Shown here piece after piece: positions 1 to 8,500 of a stretch of DNA of 20,036 nt. Source of the stretch: CAZNQW01 sp964575225 (GTDB lineage: Bacteria; Chloroflexota; Anaerolineae; JAAYZQ01); NCBI GenBank assembly GCA_964575225.1, contig CAZNQW010000044.1:1-20036 (forward strand), given 5' to 3'. The position numbers and the translations under genes were made by a program. The first letter of the stretch is position 1. Every line of letters begins with the position of its first letter. Below the pieces are notes generated by a model, which saw nothing but the letters and a program-made list of their open reading frames with translations, searched no databases and had not been told where the DNA came from.

Positions 1-1
1 C

Positions 2-2128
2 GGGAGCTACACCGGCGTGGACGAGCGCAATGGGTCCACTCAACTCCTTTACCTGGACAAGTCGATCGTCATCCGGGGCGGCTACCACCCCGAGACCTGG
101 ATCCAAGACCCCGCGGCCAACCCAACTATCCTGGATGCGGGGGGTGGGGGTCACGTCTTGTTCATCAACGGCGACGTGGCGCCTGTGGTCGATGGCTTCC
201 ACCTGATCAACGGCTCTGCCGGAAACGGTGGTGGCGTATATGTGGAAACCGCCGCGATTACATTGAGTCGCAACGAGATCTATGGCAACTGGGCCGAAGG
301 CCGGGGTGGCGGCATATATTTGAAAGACAGCGCTGCGACCATCGTCAGCAACCACATCTATACCAACACCACAGGCGCCTCGGGGCGTGGAGGCGGCCTG
401 GCACTCGCCGATAGTCCAGCCACAGTGGAGGGCAATCTCATCGAGGACAACCGCGCCCATGTCGGCGCTGGCATCGAGATGAATAACAATCTCGGGGAGA
501 GCGGTGCGCTGCTCACCGGCAACACAATCCGTGACAATATAGCCCATAACACTGAGCAAGATGGTCGCACCTTTGCCGGAGCCGGCGGCGGCATCGACAC
601 CCACAGCTACCTGACCGATACGTTGAGAAACAACATTATCAGCGGCAATGTGGCCCAGTGGGGGGGTGGGGTGCACGCCTTTGGTGCCGCGACTATCATG
701 GTCGAAAACACCATCCAGGGAAACGAGGCCCCCATCCATGGCGGCGGGTTGTATGTCCAGGGCGGCTACCTCAGCCTCGAAAGCAACGACATCCTATCCA
801 ACACGGCTGGCAGTTGGGGCGGAGGACTGACCTTACTGGTGAACAGCGCCCTGGTCCGCGGCAACACCTTCCAAGGGAACACAGCCGGCTGGCGGGGGGG
901 CGGCATGTACGCCAGCAGTGGTGCTCAGTTCGACGGCAACCTCTTCCTGGGCAATACGGCTGTCGAGCAGGGCGGTGGCGCCTTTCTTATTCAGGATAAC
1001 GGTGCAGTCTATCAAAACACCGTGTTTGTCGGCAACCAGGCTGCCGAGGGCGGTGGCCTTTACATCTGGGCGGGCAATGCCCGGTTGATCCACAGCACCA
1101 TTGCCAACAACACCAGCGGCGACGGTCGCGCTGTGGTGATCGACAAGTACCCCGGCCTTGTCAATCCGGACGAGACGCCCCAATATCCTGCGACAGTCGT
1201 CTTTACCAACACCATCGTCGCTGGTCAGCCCGTGGGCTTTTTCGCCACGGCTGATAACAAGCTGACGGTTGACGGGGTTCTCTGGTGGGAAACGCCCACC
1301 CACGTTCAGGCCGATGGCGCTGATGTGACTGTTTTGAACGAACACACCGGCGATCCATCGTTCCAGGCGGATGGCTATCATCTGCGGACCTACTCGGCCG
1401 CCCGAGACAAGGGGCGCTCGGCCCTGGAGCACGATGTGGACGGCCATCTGCGGGATGGGGGCGATCAGAAAGATCTGGGCGCCGATGAGCACGTGCCCAT
1501 GGTCGTGATCGAGCCCGATGTCGGCGGCACCCTGACCTATACCAATGCCCAGGAAGGAATCACCATCACGCTGGACGTGCCACCCGATGCCGTCACCAAG
1601 ACGGTGGTTATACAGCTTTCGCCTTTTCCACCCTTGCCGCCGGATGTCTTGAACTCGCCCTTTGGCAGTTTTGTAGCCGTCGGACCTCCTTTTCGCCTGG
1701 ACGTGTTTTCTTTCGTGGTAACCGCACCGGTGACCGATCCTGTGGATCCACCCATTGAGGATGTGTCGGACATATCCGATGCCGTCATCTTTGAACACTA
1801 TCCAGCCCACCTGATCGCGGAGGTCGGCCTCGAAAAGCTGAAACTCTACCGCAAAAAGATGGATGAAATGGAGCTCGCACTCCTGACCTTACTAACCATA
1901 CCCTCTCCGCCACTGGACCCGGCCTGCGGGCCAGGGCTTGTCGATCTGGAGCAGCGGATCTTGGATGTACCGATCTGCGACACAGGGATTATTCCCGAGG
2001 CCGTTCAGCCTGCAGCCGTGCCATCCGTGCGATTGCTGGCGGTTGAACCGAATGCCAAGTCGGGATACTTTTTGTTTGTGTTCGAGATCGAGAAAACCCG
2101 GACTTTTCTGCCGCTGATCACGCGCTGA
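2..2128 (+). CDS. Secreted right-handed parallel beta-helix protein (5' partial)
   Basis: The reading frame is open from base 2 to the window edge, so the start lies upstream; the GTG at 17 is internal (the preceding codons, GSYTGV, belong to the usual N-terminal pattern of this family). Residues up to about 390 of the visible part are repeated beta-helix coils with GNxAxxGGGxY-type turns, as in polymorphic-membrane-protein/PbH1 proteins. About residues 490-560 (VVIEPDVGGTLTY, VPPDAV) look like a ZU5-like beta-sandwich often found after such helices in Chloroflexota. The protein ends TFLPLITR, a hydrophobic LPLI/LPLV tail that I associate with Chloroflexota exoproteins. The likely role is a cell-surface or secreted adhesin or structural protein; no catalytic motif is visible. 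A signal peptide would be outside the window. Confidence 0.9.
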   Translation, partial: GSYTGVDERNGSTQLLYLDKSIVIRGGYHPETWIQDPAANPTILDAGGGGHVLFINGDVAPVVDGFHLINGSAGNGGGVYVETAAITLSRNEIYGNWAEGRGGGIYLKDSAATIVSNHIYTNTTGASGRGGGLALADSPATVEGNLIEDNRAHVGAGIEMNNNLGESGALLTGNTIRDNIAHNTEQDGRTFAGAGGGIDTHSYLTDTLRNNIISGNVAQWGGGVHAFGAATIMVENTIQGNEAPIHGGGLYVQGGYLSLESNDILSNTAGSWGGGLTLLVNSALVRGNTFQGNTAGWRGGGMYASSGAQFDGNLFLGNTAVEQGGGAFLIQDNGAVYQNTVFVGNQAAEGGGLYIWAGNARLIHSTIANNTSGDGRAVVIDKYPGLVNPDETPQYPATVVFTNTIVAGQPVGFFATADNKLTVDGVLWWETPTHVQADGADVTVLNEHTGDPSFQADGYHLRTYSAARDKGRSALEHDVDGHLRDGGDQKDLGADEHVPMVVIEPDVGGTLTYTNAQEGITITLDVPPDAVTKTVVIQLSPFPPLPPDVLNSPFGSFVAVGPPFRLDVFSFVVTAPVTDPVDPPIEDVSDISDAVIFEHYPAHLIAEVGLEKLKLYRKKMDEMELALLTLLTIPSPPLDPACGPGLVDLEQRILDVPICDTGIIPEAVQPAAVPSVRLLAVEPNAKSGYFLFVFEIEKTRTFLPLITR

Positions 2129-2155
2129 GCTCATAAGGATTGATGGCGCCTCCAG

Positions 2156-2197
2156 CCGGCAGCAGGACGGCCAAGGTGTCGTTCCTGTCGGTTTTTT
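2156..2197 (+). terminator. Probable intrinsic terminator after the beta-helix gene
   Basis: An imperfect GC-rich stem (CCG..CAGGACG pairing with CG.TCCTG..CGG, with a small bulge) is followed by six Ts at 2192-2197, 28 bases after the stop codon. A competing inverted repeat, TCCTGTCG (2183-2190) with CGACAGGA (2209-2216), overlaps it. The stem is imperfect, so confidence is moderate. Confidence 0.45.
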
Positions 2198-2321
2198 CTG
2201 TTGTTCAGCGACAGGAGACCCGATTACGGCGTGTCGATTCGAGCTGCTCGATCGCCCGATCCATGCCGGCTACACTACCCACTCTGGGTAGCTCTTTCGT
2301 GTTCCTTGTGCAGGATCGCTT

Positions 2322-2497
2322 TGAGCCGTCAAGATCGCCTGTCGCCCATTTTCTCCCAAGCGCAGCCGTGCAACCCAGAATGACACTGCGTAGGGGTGAT
2401 GGCGGTCTGGGAACAAGCAGGCCATATCAATCACGGAGGTGAATCACGATCCACAGAATCCCGATCATCGGTATCATCAGCCAAGTTTCCAGCACCC
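2322..2497 (+). pseudogene. Decayed ssb leader and 5' end (copy 1)
   Basis: This stretch aligns along its length with 8703-8880, which is the leader and first codons of the ssb fragment. By eye, the last 73 bases match at about 79% and the first 35 at about 77%; the middle is looser. The ribosome binding site (ACGGAGGTGAATCA) is kept but the start ATG has become ACG (2446-2448), and similarity stops after about 17 codons. It therefore cannot make SSB. It lies in the same orientation as the downstream copy, so the two form direct repeats around the mutasome block. No long ORF in this region looks real. Confidence 0.7.
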
Positions 2498-2512
2498 GCC
2501 GCCCCGAACAGG

Positions 2513-2541
2513 TTGACCTGAAACCCGATTGGCCCTATACT
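2513..2541 (+). promoter_or_regulatory. Sigma-70-type promoter for the 2593 gene
   Basis: TTGACC (2513-2518) and TATACT (2536-2541) are separated by exactly 17 bases, close to the consensus housekeeping promoter. Directly downstream, TGGCCCG (2541-2547) is repeated inverted as CGGGCCA (2563-2569). The dyad spans the expected start of transcription and could be an operator or a 5'-UTR hairpin. Confidence 0.7.
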
Positions 2542-2592
2542 GGCCCGGCTCGACGTCTCGGTCGGGCCAGTTCTTGAATGGGAGGTTTTTCT

Positions 2593-3138
2593 ATGTCACA
2601 CATCGAGCCGATCTCCATCGATGCCCTGCCCGCGTCTGTGGACGCCTTTCGCGCCCTGCGCGACGAGGTTGCTCGCACGCCCGAGGGGGGCGCCGCCATG
2701 ATGGTCCTCGCCCTCCTGGTGTACGCCGAGGATGAGGCGCTCGGTCGTCCATGCCTGACAATGGCGGTGGACCGGGACCGCCTGCAGGAAGGTGAGGGGG
2801 GCTACCAGAACCTGCGACTGGCCCGCACGGTCCAGTCGCGCATCGACCAGCAGCTTGCCGCCCAACCCTACCTGCCCCGCGCCTACGTCCGCGGCACCAG
2901 GCCGGAAGACGGCTATCACCTCCCGAACCCACCTTACATCCTCGAGTTCGCCCGCAATCCCTACAGCGGCGATCCGGCGTCGGGTCAGGTCAAGGTCTTT
3001 GTCGTCTGCTCGGGCGCTGCCAGCCCCAGGCCGGTCACCATCCGCCGCAACGACCAGGGCGTGTGGAAAGCCGCCGAGTGGAGCAGTCTGGTCATGGGCA
3101 TTGTCCCGGCGGCGGTTGCTAGGGACGACGACCTGTAG
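2593..3138 (+). CDS. Conserved hypothetical protein (possibly DUF6935-like), 181 aa
   Basis: The ATG at 2593 is chosen over the in-frame ATG at 2578 because GGGAGG (2580-2585) sits 7 bases before it; the 2578 codon overlaps that site. The protein has no signal peptide or clear transmembrane segment. Visible features are an N-terminal TPEGGAAMMVLALLVYAED block, a central LPRAYVRGT..DGYHLPNPPY block and a C-terminal VTIRRNDQGVWKAAEWSSL block. This order reminds me of small uncharacterised DUF6935-type proteins, but I cannot confirm the family. The gene is a single transcription unit with its own promoter and terminator, just before the SOS operon but not part of it. Function unknown. Confidence 0.82.
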   Translation: MSHIEPISIDALPASVDAFRALRDEVARTPEGGAAMMVLALLVYAEDEALGRPCLTMAVDRDRLQEGEGGYQNLRLARTVQSRIDQQLAAQPYLPRAYVRGTRPEDGYHLPNPPYILEFARNPYSGDPASGQVKVFVVCSGAASPRPVTIRRNDQGVWKAAEWSSLVMGIVPAAVARDDDL

Positions 3139-3159
3139 CAGGCTTACGCCCGCACAACA

Positions 3160-3195
3160 GGTGGGTCTCTGGGGTACCAGGGGCCCGCCTTTTTT
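3160..3195 (+). terminator. Strong intrinsic terminator
   Basis: GGTGGGTCTCTGG (3160-3172) pairs with CCAGGGGCCCGCC (3177-3189) over 13 bp with two G-U wobbles, a 4-base loop, and six Ts at 3190-3195. It ends the 2593 gene and insulates the SOS promoter 50 bases downstream. Confidence 0.92.
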
Positions 3196-3244
3196 CATGG
3201 TCGGGCGATGATCCGGCCTTGGCCCTCAGCATCTCCCCTCCTTT

Positions 3245-3273
3245 TTGACAGCCGAACAAATGTTCTGTATAAT
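3245..3273 (+). promoter_or_regulatory. Consensus SOS promoter with LexA operator in the spacer
   Basis: A perfect -35 TTGACA (3245-3250) and a perfect -10 TATAAT (3268-3273) are 17 bases apart. Inside the spacer lies CGAACAAATGTTCT (3253-3266), which fits the Gram-positive LexA/DinR box CGAACRNRYGTTYC at all but the last position. LexA bound here would physically block RNA polymerase, giving tight repression and strong induction after DNA damage. The first gene starts at 3309. No other GAACN4GTTC site was noticed in the window. Confidence 0.92.
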
Positions 3274-3308
3274 AGCCCTGTATCCTGACCGGGAAGAGGG
3301 AGAGGGTT

Positions 3309-4073
3309 TTGGCCAAGAAGCGCAAAGGACAGCGCCAGTTGGATATGGTGGTGGCAACCATCCACCAGCGATACGGCGCCTACTCCCTGTTCAAGGGAAA
3401 GCCGCCGGCGGCCTCGGTTGGCGTGCCCCACCTGTCCACCGGCTTCCCGGCCCTCGACCGCGCCCTGGGCATCGGCGGCCTGCCCAAGGGGACCCTGTGC
3501 GAGCTGGTGGGCCCGACCACCTCGGGCAAGACGACCCTGGCGCTCAAATTCCTGGTCCAGGCCCAGGGGCTCGGCGGGCAGGTGGCCTACCTGGACCAGG
3601 CCACCTGCTTTGACCCCGACTATGCCCACCGCTGCGGCGTGGACCTCTCCCGGCTCCTGGTCGGCACCCCGGCCGATGGGCGGGAGGCGCTGGCCATGAC
3701 TGAGGCCCTGGTGCGCAGCGGCAGTCTGGCGGCGCTGGTGTTCGATGCCCTGGACGTGATGTGGACCGAGCCTGGCGCCGAATATGCCCTCACCTCTTTT
3801 CTCAACCGCCTGTCGGCCCCCCTGGCCTGTTCGGGGACGATCCTCCTCGTTCTGCACGAATCGCCCGAGGGCGTTGCCTCGCCCCTCTCGGCCCTGGCCT
3901 CGACGGCGGCCGTGCGCTTGCAGTTGGTCTGCGAGCGCTGGCTGCGGCGCCAGGGCGACGTGCGGGGCTATGAGGTGCGCGTGGAGGTGCTCAAGAATCG
4001 GTTGGGGCCGGAGGGCCGGGCGGTGACCCTGAGCCTCGAGTTCAACGGCACGGTGCGCGGCGACGGTCTTTGA
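3309..4073 (+). CDS. imuA: ImuA-like RecA-fold protein of the SOS mutasome
   Basis: A 254-aa RecA-superfamily protein, first gene of the operon. The start is TTG, preceded by a purine-rich GGGAAGAGGGAGAGGG stretch (3291-3306); the spacing is tight but no other start fits. Walker A is GPTTSGKTT (residues 68-76) and a Walker B-like AALVFD lies at 141-146. The segment matching RecA's catalytic-Glu motif reads YLDQ, with Gln97 in place of Glu, so ATP hydrolysis may be weak or absent. The protein is shorter than RecA and has no RecA C-terminal domain. In characterised systems ImuA or ImuA' works with ImuB and DnaE2 in damage-induced mutagenesis. The stop is 12 bases before imuB. The family assignment rests on fold plus context; homology to canonical ImuA is not verified. 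Confidence 0.85.
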   Translation: MAKKRKGQRQLDMVVATIHQRYGAYSLFKGKPPAASVGVPHLSTGFPALDRALGIGGLPKGTLCELVGPTTSGKTTLALKFLVQAQGLGGQVAYLDQATCFDPDYAHRCGVDLSRLLVGTPADGREALAMTEALVRSGSLAALVFDALDVMWTEPGAEYALTSFLNRLSAPLACSGTILLVLHESPEGVASPLSALASTAAVRLQLVCERWLRRQGDVRGYEVRVEVLKNRLGPEGRAVTLSLEFNGTVRGDGL

Positions 4074-4085
4074 GGGAGCGCGGCG

Positions 4086-5285
4086 ATGTCGATCCTGTAC
4101 TGCACCATCCCCTACTTTGCGGCCAGCCTGGCCCGGCGGGAGGACCCCGCCCTGGAGGAGCGTCCCCTGGTGCTGATGGGGCCGGAGGGGCGGGTGCTGG
4201 CCGTATCGGCCGAGGCCGCCGCCTGGGGCGTCGCCGCCGGGCTGACGGCCCGCGAGGCCGAGGTCCGCTGCCCCGAAGCGCTCCTGGTCGACGCCGACCT
4301 GGACCGCTGCCGCCAGGAGTTCGAGGCGATGGTCCAGGTGTTGGAGCAAGCCAGCGCCGGGGTCGAGCCCCACGGCTGGGGAGCAGCCTATGCCGACCTG
4401 GACGACCTGGCCCGCGACCAGAGCGACGGGCAGCGCCTGTGCCAGCAGATCGGGCGGGCGGTGCGGCAGGAACTGGGTGAGGCCCTTTCGCCTGCCCTGG
4501 GGTGGGACAGCGCCAAGTTCACGGCCCAGGCCGCCGCCTGCCGGACGCCGCCGGGGCGCGTCCTGGCCGTGGCCACGATCCGGGAGCGAGTCTTTCTGCG
4601 GCCGCTCCCGGTGCGGCTCCTGCCCCTGGCGGGGGAGGCCCTGCAGCGGCTCCAGTACCTGGGGTTGCGCACCCTGGGCCAATACGCGGCCCTCTCCCCG
4701 GCGGCGGTGGGACAGCAGTTCGGGCGCGCGGGCGCCCTGGCCCATCGCTGCGCTCGGGGGGAGGACGACCGTCCGGTCATCCCCCGCCATCAGGCGCCCT
4801 GCTACCGAGCCCGCTGCGAGCTGGAACCGCCGCTGGCCGACCGCGAGCGGCTGCTGGCCGCGTTGCGACAGTCGGTGTCGCCGCTGCTGGCCGAGCTGCA
4901 GGCCCGCTGGCAGGCCTGCGGCCTGGTGCGCCTGACGGTGCAGTTCGAGGACGGCGGGCGTCAGGAACGCACCCAGGCCTTTTTCCTGCCGCTGGCCGAG
5001 GAGGAGCGGATCATGGCCGCTCTGGGCCAGTTGCTGGATGGGATGGCGTGGCGGGCCGCCGCCATCGAGCTGGAGGTGGCCCTGGAGCAGATCCAGGACG
5101 CCGGGATGGAGCAGTTGGCCCTGTTCCCCGGCGAGCGGGAGAGCGCCCAAAAGCTCCAGGAGGTGGAGCGGTACCTGTCCACCCGGTTTGGGCCCACCCC
5201 TCACCTGCGGCGGGCGGCCCTGGTCCAGCCGGGGGCGCCGCTGCCCGAGTGGCGGGTGGGCTGGCTGGAGGATGGAGCGCGGTGA
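4086..5285 (+). CDS. imuB: ImuB: catalytically inactive Y-family polymerase-like adaptor
   Basis: A 399-aa protein with the Y-family (DinB/UmuC) layout. The first metal-binding motif, xVDMDxFFA in active enzymes, is YCTIPYFAA here (Thr7 and Pro9 replace the aspartates). The second, SIDEAYLD, is GWGAAYAD (Gly99-Ala100 replace Asp-Glu). It therefore cannot be a polymerase by the usual chemistry, as known for ImuB. QLALF at 343-347 fits the beta-clamp-binding consensus QLxLF, so its role is probably to tether DnaE2 to the clamp. An HhH-like region follows the palm (about 180-205). At 399 aa it is short for ImuB, with only ~50 residues after the clamp motif. Its stop overlaps the next start by four bases (GTGA). 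Confidence 0.93.
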   Translation: MSILYCTIPYFAASLARREDPALEERPLVLMGPEGRVLAVSAEAAAWGVAAGLTAREAEVRCPEALLVDADLDRCRQEFEAMVQVLEQASAGVEPHGWGAAYADLDDLARDQSDGQRLCQQIGRAVRQELGEALSPALGWDSAKFTAQAAACRTPPGRVLAVATIRERVFLRPLPVRLLPLAGEALQRLQYLGLRTLGQYAALSPAAVGQQFGRAGALAHRCARGEDDRPVIPRHQAPCYRARCELEPPLADRERLLAALRQSVSPLLAELQARWQACGLVRLTVQFEDGGRQERTQAFFLPLAEEERIMAALGQLLDGMAWRAAAIELEVALEQIQDAGMEQLALFPGERESAQKLQEVERYLSTRFGPTPHLRRAALVQPGAPLPEWRVGWLEDGAR

Positions 5286-5539
5286 CGCGGCTGTGGCCTG
5301 CCGGGGAAGCGGTCGAGGTCTGGGGCAGCGTCGAGTCGCCGGCGGGATTCGTCTGGCAGGGGACCCGCCACGGCGGCCTGCAGGTCTGCAATCGCTGGCG
5401 GGTGCACACCCGCTGGTGGCTGCCGGGGGAGGTCGTCTGGCGCGAGTACGTCAAGGCTACGACCGGCACCGGGCTGCTGTGCCTCCTGTACCGGGACCTT
5501 TCGACGGGCCGCTGGTTCCTGGCCCGCCTCTATGACTAG
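5282..5539 (+). CDS. Small DUF6504-family protein in the mutasome operon
   Basis: An 85-aa protein starting with GTG at 5282, overlapping the imuB stop (GTGA, 5282-5285), which suggests translational coupling. Longer open frames over this stretch are shadows. The sequence is rich in Trp and Arg, with WRVHTRWWLPGEVVWREYVK in the middle and LLYRDLSTGRWFLARLYD at the C-terminus, the pattern I know from DUF6504. That domain is typically encoded beside or fused to ImuB/DnaE2-type genes. It has no signal peptide or catalytic motif; a compact beta-rich accessory subunit is plausible. The stop is 12 bases before dnaE2. Confidence 0.82.
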   Translation: MTRLWPAGEAVEVWGSVESPAGFVWQGTRHGGLQVCNRWRVHTRWWLPGEVVWREYVKATTGTGLLCLLYRDLSTGRWFLARLYD

Positions 5540-5551
5540 GCCGCCCGGACG

Positions 5552-8500
5552 ATGGACCCCGGCTACGTCGAGCTGCACTGCCACAGCTATTTTTCCCTGC
5601 TGGATGGCGCCTCGTCGCCCGAGGCGCTGGTCGAGCGGGCCGTGGCCCTCGGCTACCCGGCGCTGGCCCTCACCGACCGGGACGGCCTGTATGGCGCCGT
5701 ACGCTTTTGGCAGGCGGCCGGGGAGCGGGGCCTGAAGCCCATCACCGGCGCCGAGGTCACTTTGGCCGACGGCAGTCCTCTGACGCTGCTGGCCGAGAGC
5801 GCCCAGGGCTATGCCCATCTGTGCCGCCTGATCAGCGCCGGGCAGTTGGCCGGGCAAAAGGGGCAGCCCCGGCTGACCTGGGAGGCGCTGGCCGAACACA
5901 GCCAAGGGCTGATCGGCCTGTCGGGTGGCCGTCCGGGCGCGGTCGCTTCGGCGCTGCTGCGCCGCGACGAGGAGGGGGCGCGCCGGGCCGCCGCTCGGCT
6001 GCGCGAGATTTTGCCCTTCTGGATCGAGGTACAGCGTCCTTCCCTGCCCACCGACGCCCGGCTGACGGCGGCGCTGGTCGAGCTGGCCCGCTGGCTGGGG
6101 GTGGGCGTGGTGGCCACCAACGGCGTCCGCTATGCAGAGCGGTCGGGTCAGCGCCTGCACGACCTGCTGAGCTGCATCCGCCAGGGCGTCACCCTGCCCG
6201 AGGCGCTGGCGGGCGGGCTGCTGCACCCCAACTCGGAGCAATATCTAAAGTCACCCCAGGAGATGGCCGCCCTCTTTGCCGACCTGCCGGAGGCGCTGGG
6301 CAACACGGTGCGCATCGCCGAGCGGTGCGACGTGCGCCTCGACCTGAAGGCGCAGCGGCTGCCCGCCTTTCCCGTACCCCAGGGCCACACCCCCAACAGC
6401 TACCTGCGCGCCCTGTGCCAGGCCGGATTGCAGCGCAAATTCGACCCCACCACCCCCCAGGCCCGGGCCCAGTTGGCCCACGAGCTGGCCGTCATCGAGG
6501 GGGCGGGGCTGGTGGGCTATTTCCTGGTGGTATGGGACGTCGTCCGCTTTGCCCGGGAGCGAGGCATCCGCTGCCAGGGGCGGGGATCGGCCGCCAACTC
6601 GCTGGTCGCCTACCTGCTGGACATCACCCCGGTCGATCCCCTGCGCCACCACCTGCTGTTCGAGCGCTTTTTGAGCGAGGGGACGGCCACCATGCCCGAC
6701 ATCGACCTGGACTTTGCCGCCGACCGGCGCGAGGAGGTGATCCAGTACGTCTATGAGCGCTATGGCGAGGAACGGGTGGGCATGGTCTGCAACGTGGTCA
6801 CCTACCGGGCGCGGTCGGCGGTGCGGGAGGCAGCCAAGGCGCTGGCCTTTCCGCCCGACGTCGTCGATCGGGCGGCCAAAGGGCTGGACACCCGGTCGGC
6901 GGCCCAGGCGGCCGAGGCCCTCGCCGCTTGGGCCCAGTCTGCCCCGCCGCAGGCAGAGGAGGGGGACCTGCCCTGGCAGGTCCTGGCGGGCCTACTGCGG
7001 GAGATGGACGGTGTGCCGCGCCACCTGTCGATCCACGTCGGCGGCATGCTGGTCACGGCCTCGCCGCTGGTGGAGGTGGTGCCCCTGGAGCGGGCAACGA
7101 TGCCCGGCCGAATGGTGGTCCAGTGGGACAAGGACAGCGTCGAAGACGCGGGGTTGATCAAGATCGATCTCCTGTCGCTGCGCACCCTGGGCGTGGTGGA
7201 GGAGGCGTTGGGCCACATCCGGGAACAGCGGGGTATCGACCTCGACCTGGACCGCCTGCCGCTGGACGATCCGGCGGTGTACGACCTGCTGCGCCGGGCC
7301 GACACGGTGGGCTGCTTTCAGGTGGAGAGCCGAGGCCAGATGCAGATGCTGGTCAAGCTGCTGCCCGAGCGATTCGAGGACCTGATCGTCGAGGTGGCGC
7401 TGCTGCGCCCCGGCCCGATCCAGGGCCATATGGTGCACCCCTACCTGCGGCGGCGCCAGGGGCTGGAGCCGGTGAGCTATGCCCACCCGGCGCTGGAACC
7501 GGCATTGGCCGAGACGCTGGGGGTGATGGTCTTTCAGGAACAGGTGATCCGGGTAGCGATGGCCGTCGCCGGGTTTGGCCCGGCCGAGGCCGACCGGCTG
7601 CGGCGGGCGCTGAGCCGCAACCGCGGCCCCGAGGCGATGGACGCCCTGCGCCAACGGTTCGTGAGCGGCGCCGCGGTCCAGGGCCTGGACGGGGAGACGG
7701 CGGCCGAGATCTTTCGCCAGTTGACGGCCTTTTCGGGGTACGGCTTTTGCAAATCCCACGCCGCGGCCTTTGCCCTGGTGGCCTACCAGACGCTGTACCT
7801 AAAGGCCCACTTTCCGGCCGAGTTCTATTGCGCCCTGCTCAACCACCAGCCGATGGGCTTTTACCCACCCGAGGTACTGGCGGGCGACGCCCGCCGCCAC
7901 GGCGTCCCCATCCTGGGCCCCGACCTGAATCGCAGTGAGGTGGCCTGCACGCTGGAGAAAACGCCGTCGGCGCCGGCCGTCCGGTTGGGGCTGCGCTACG
8001 TGCGCGGCCTGGGCGAGACGGGTCCGGCGCGCCTGGTGGAGCGGCGGGGCGAGCGCCCCTTCCATAGCCTGACCGATCTGTGTCGGCGCACGCGCCTGCC
8101 CCGGGCGGTGGTGGAGAACCTGGTGCGGGCCGGGGCGCTGGACGGCCTGGGAAAGGCGCGGCGGGACCTACTGTGGGAGCTGGGCACGCTGGTCTACCGG
8201 GAGGAGGGGCTGGCGCTGGACCTGCCTGTGGAACCGGCCGAGCTGCCGGCGCTGGCTCCGGCGGAGCGGATGGCCTGGGAGTACGAACTGCTGGGGCTGG
8301 CGCCCGGCGCCCAGGTGATGGAGCTCTATCGGGACCGGCTGCAGGCCCATGGGGTGCTGACCAGCCGGGAGGTGGCCCAGCGGCGGGATGGGCAGCGGGT
8401 GCGGGTGGCCGGCTGGCCGGTCGTCCGCCAGCGGCCGCCCACGGCCAAGGGGGTGGTCTTTTTGACCCTGGAGGATGAAGAGGGGTTGCTCAACCTGGTG

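Noticed and set aside
2140..2442. Open frame of 100 codons after the beta-helix gene
   Set aside because: Low protein character and no ribosome binding site; the region is explained by a terminator and the decayed ssb leader.
3195..5204. 669-codon minus-strand open frame opposite imuA and imuB
   Set aside because: GC-rich antisense shadow dominated by Gly, Gln, Arg and Pro; the plus-strand genes have clear motifs.
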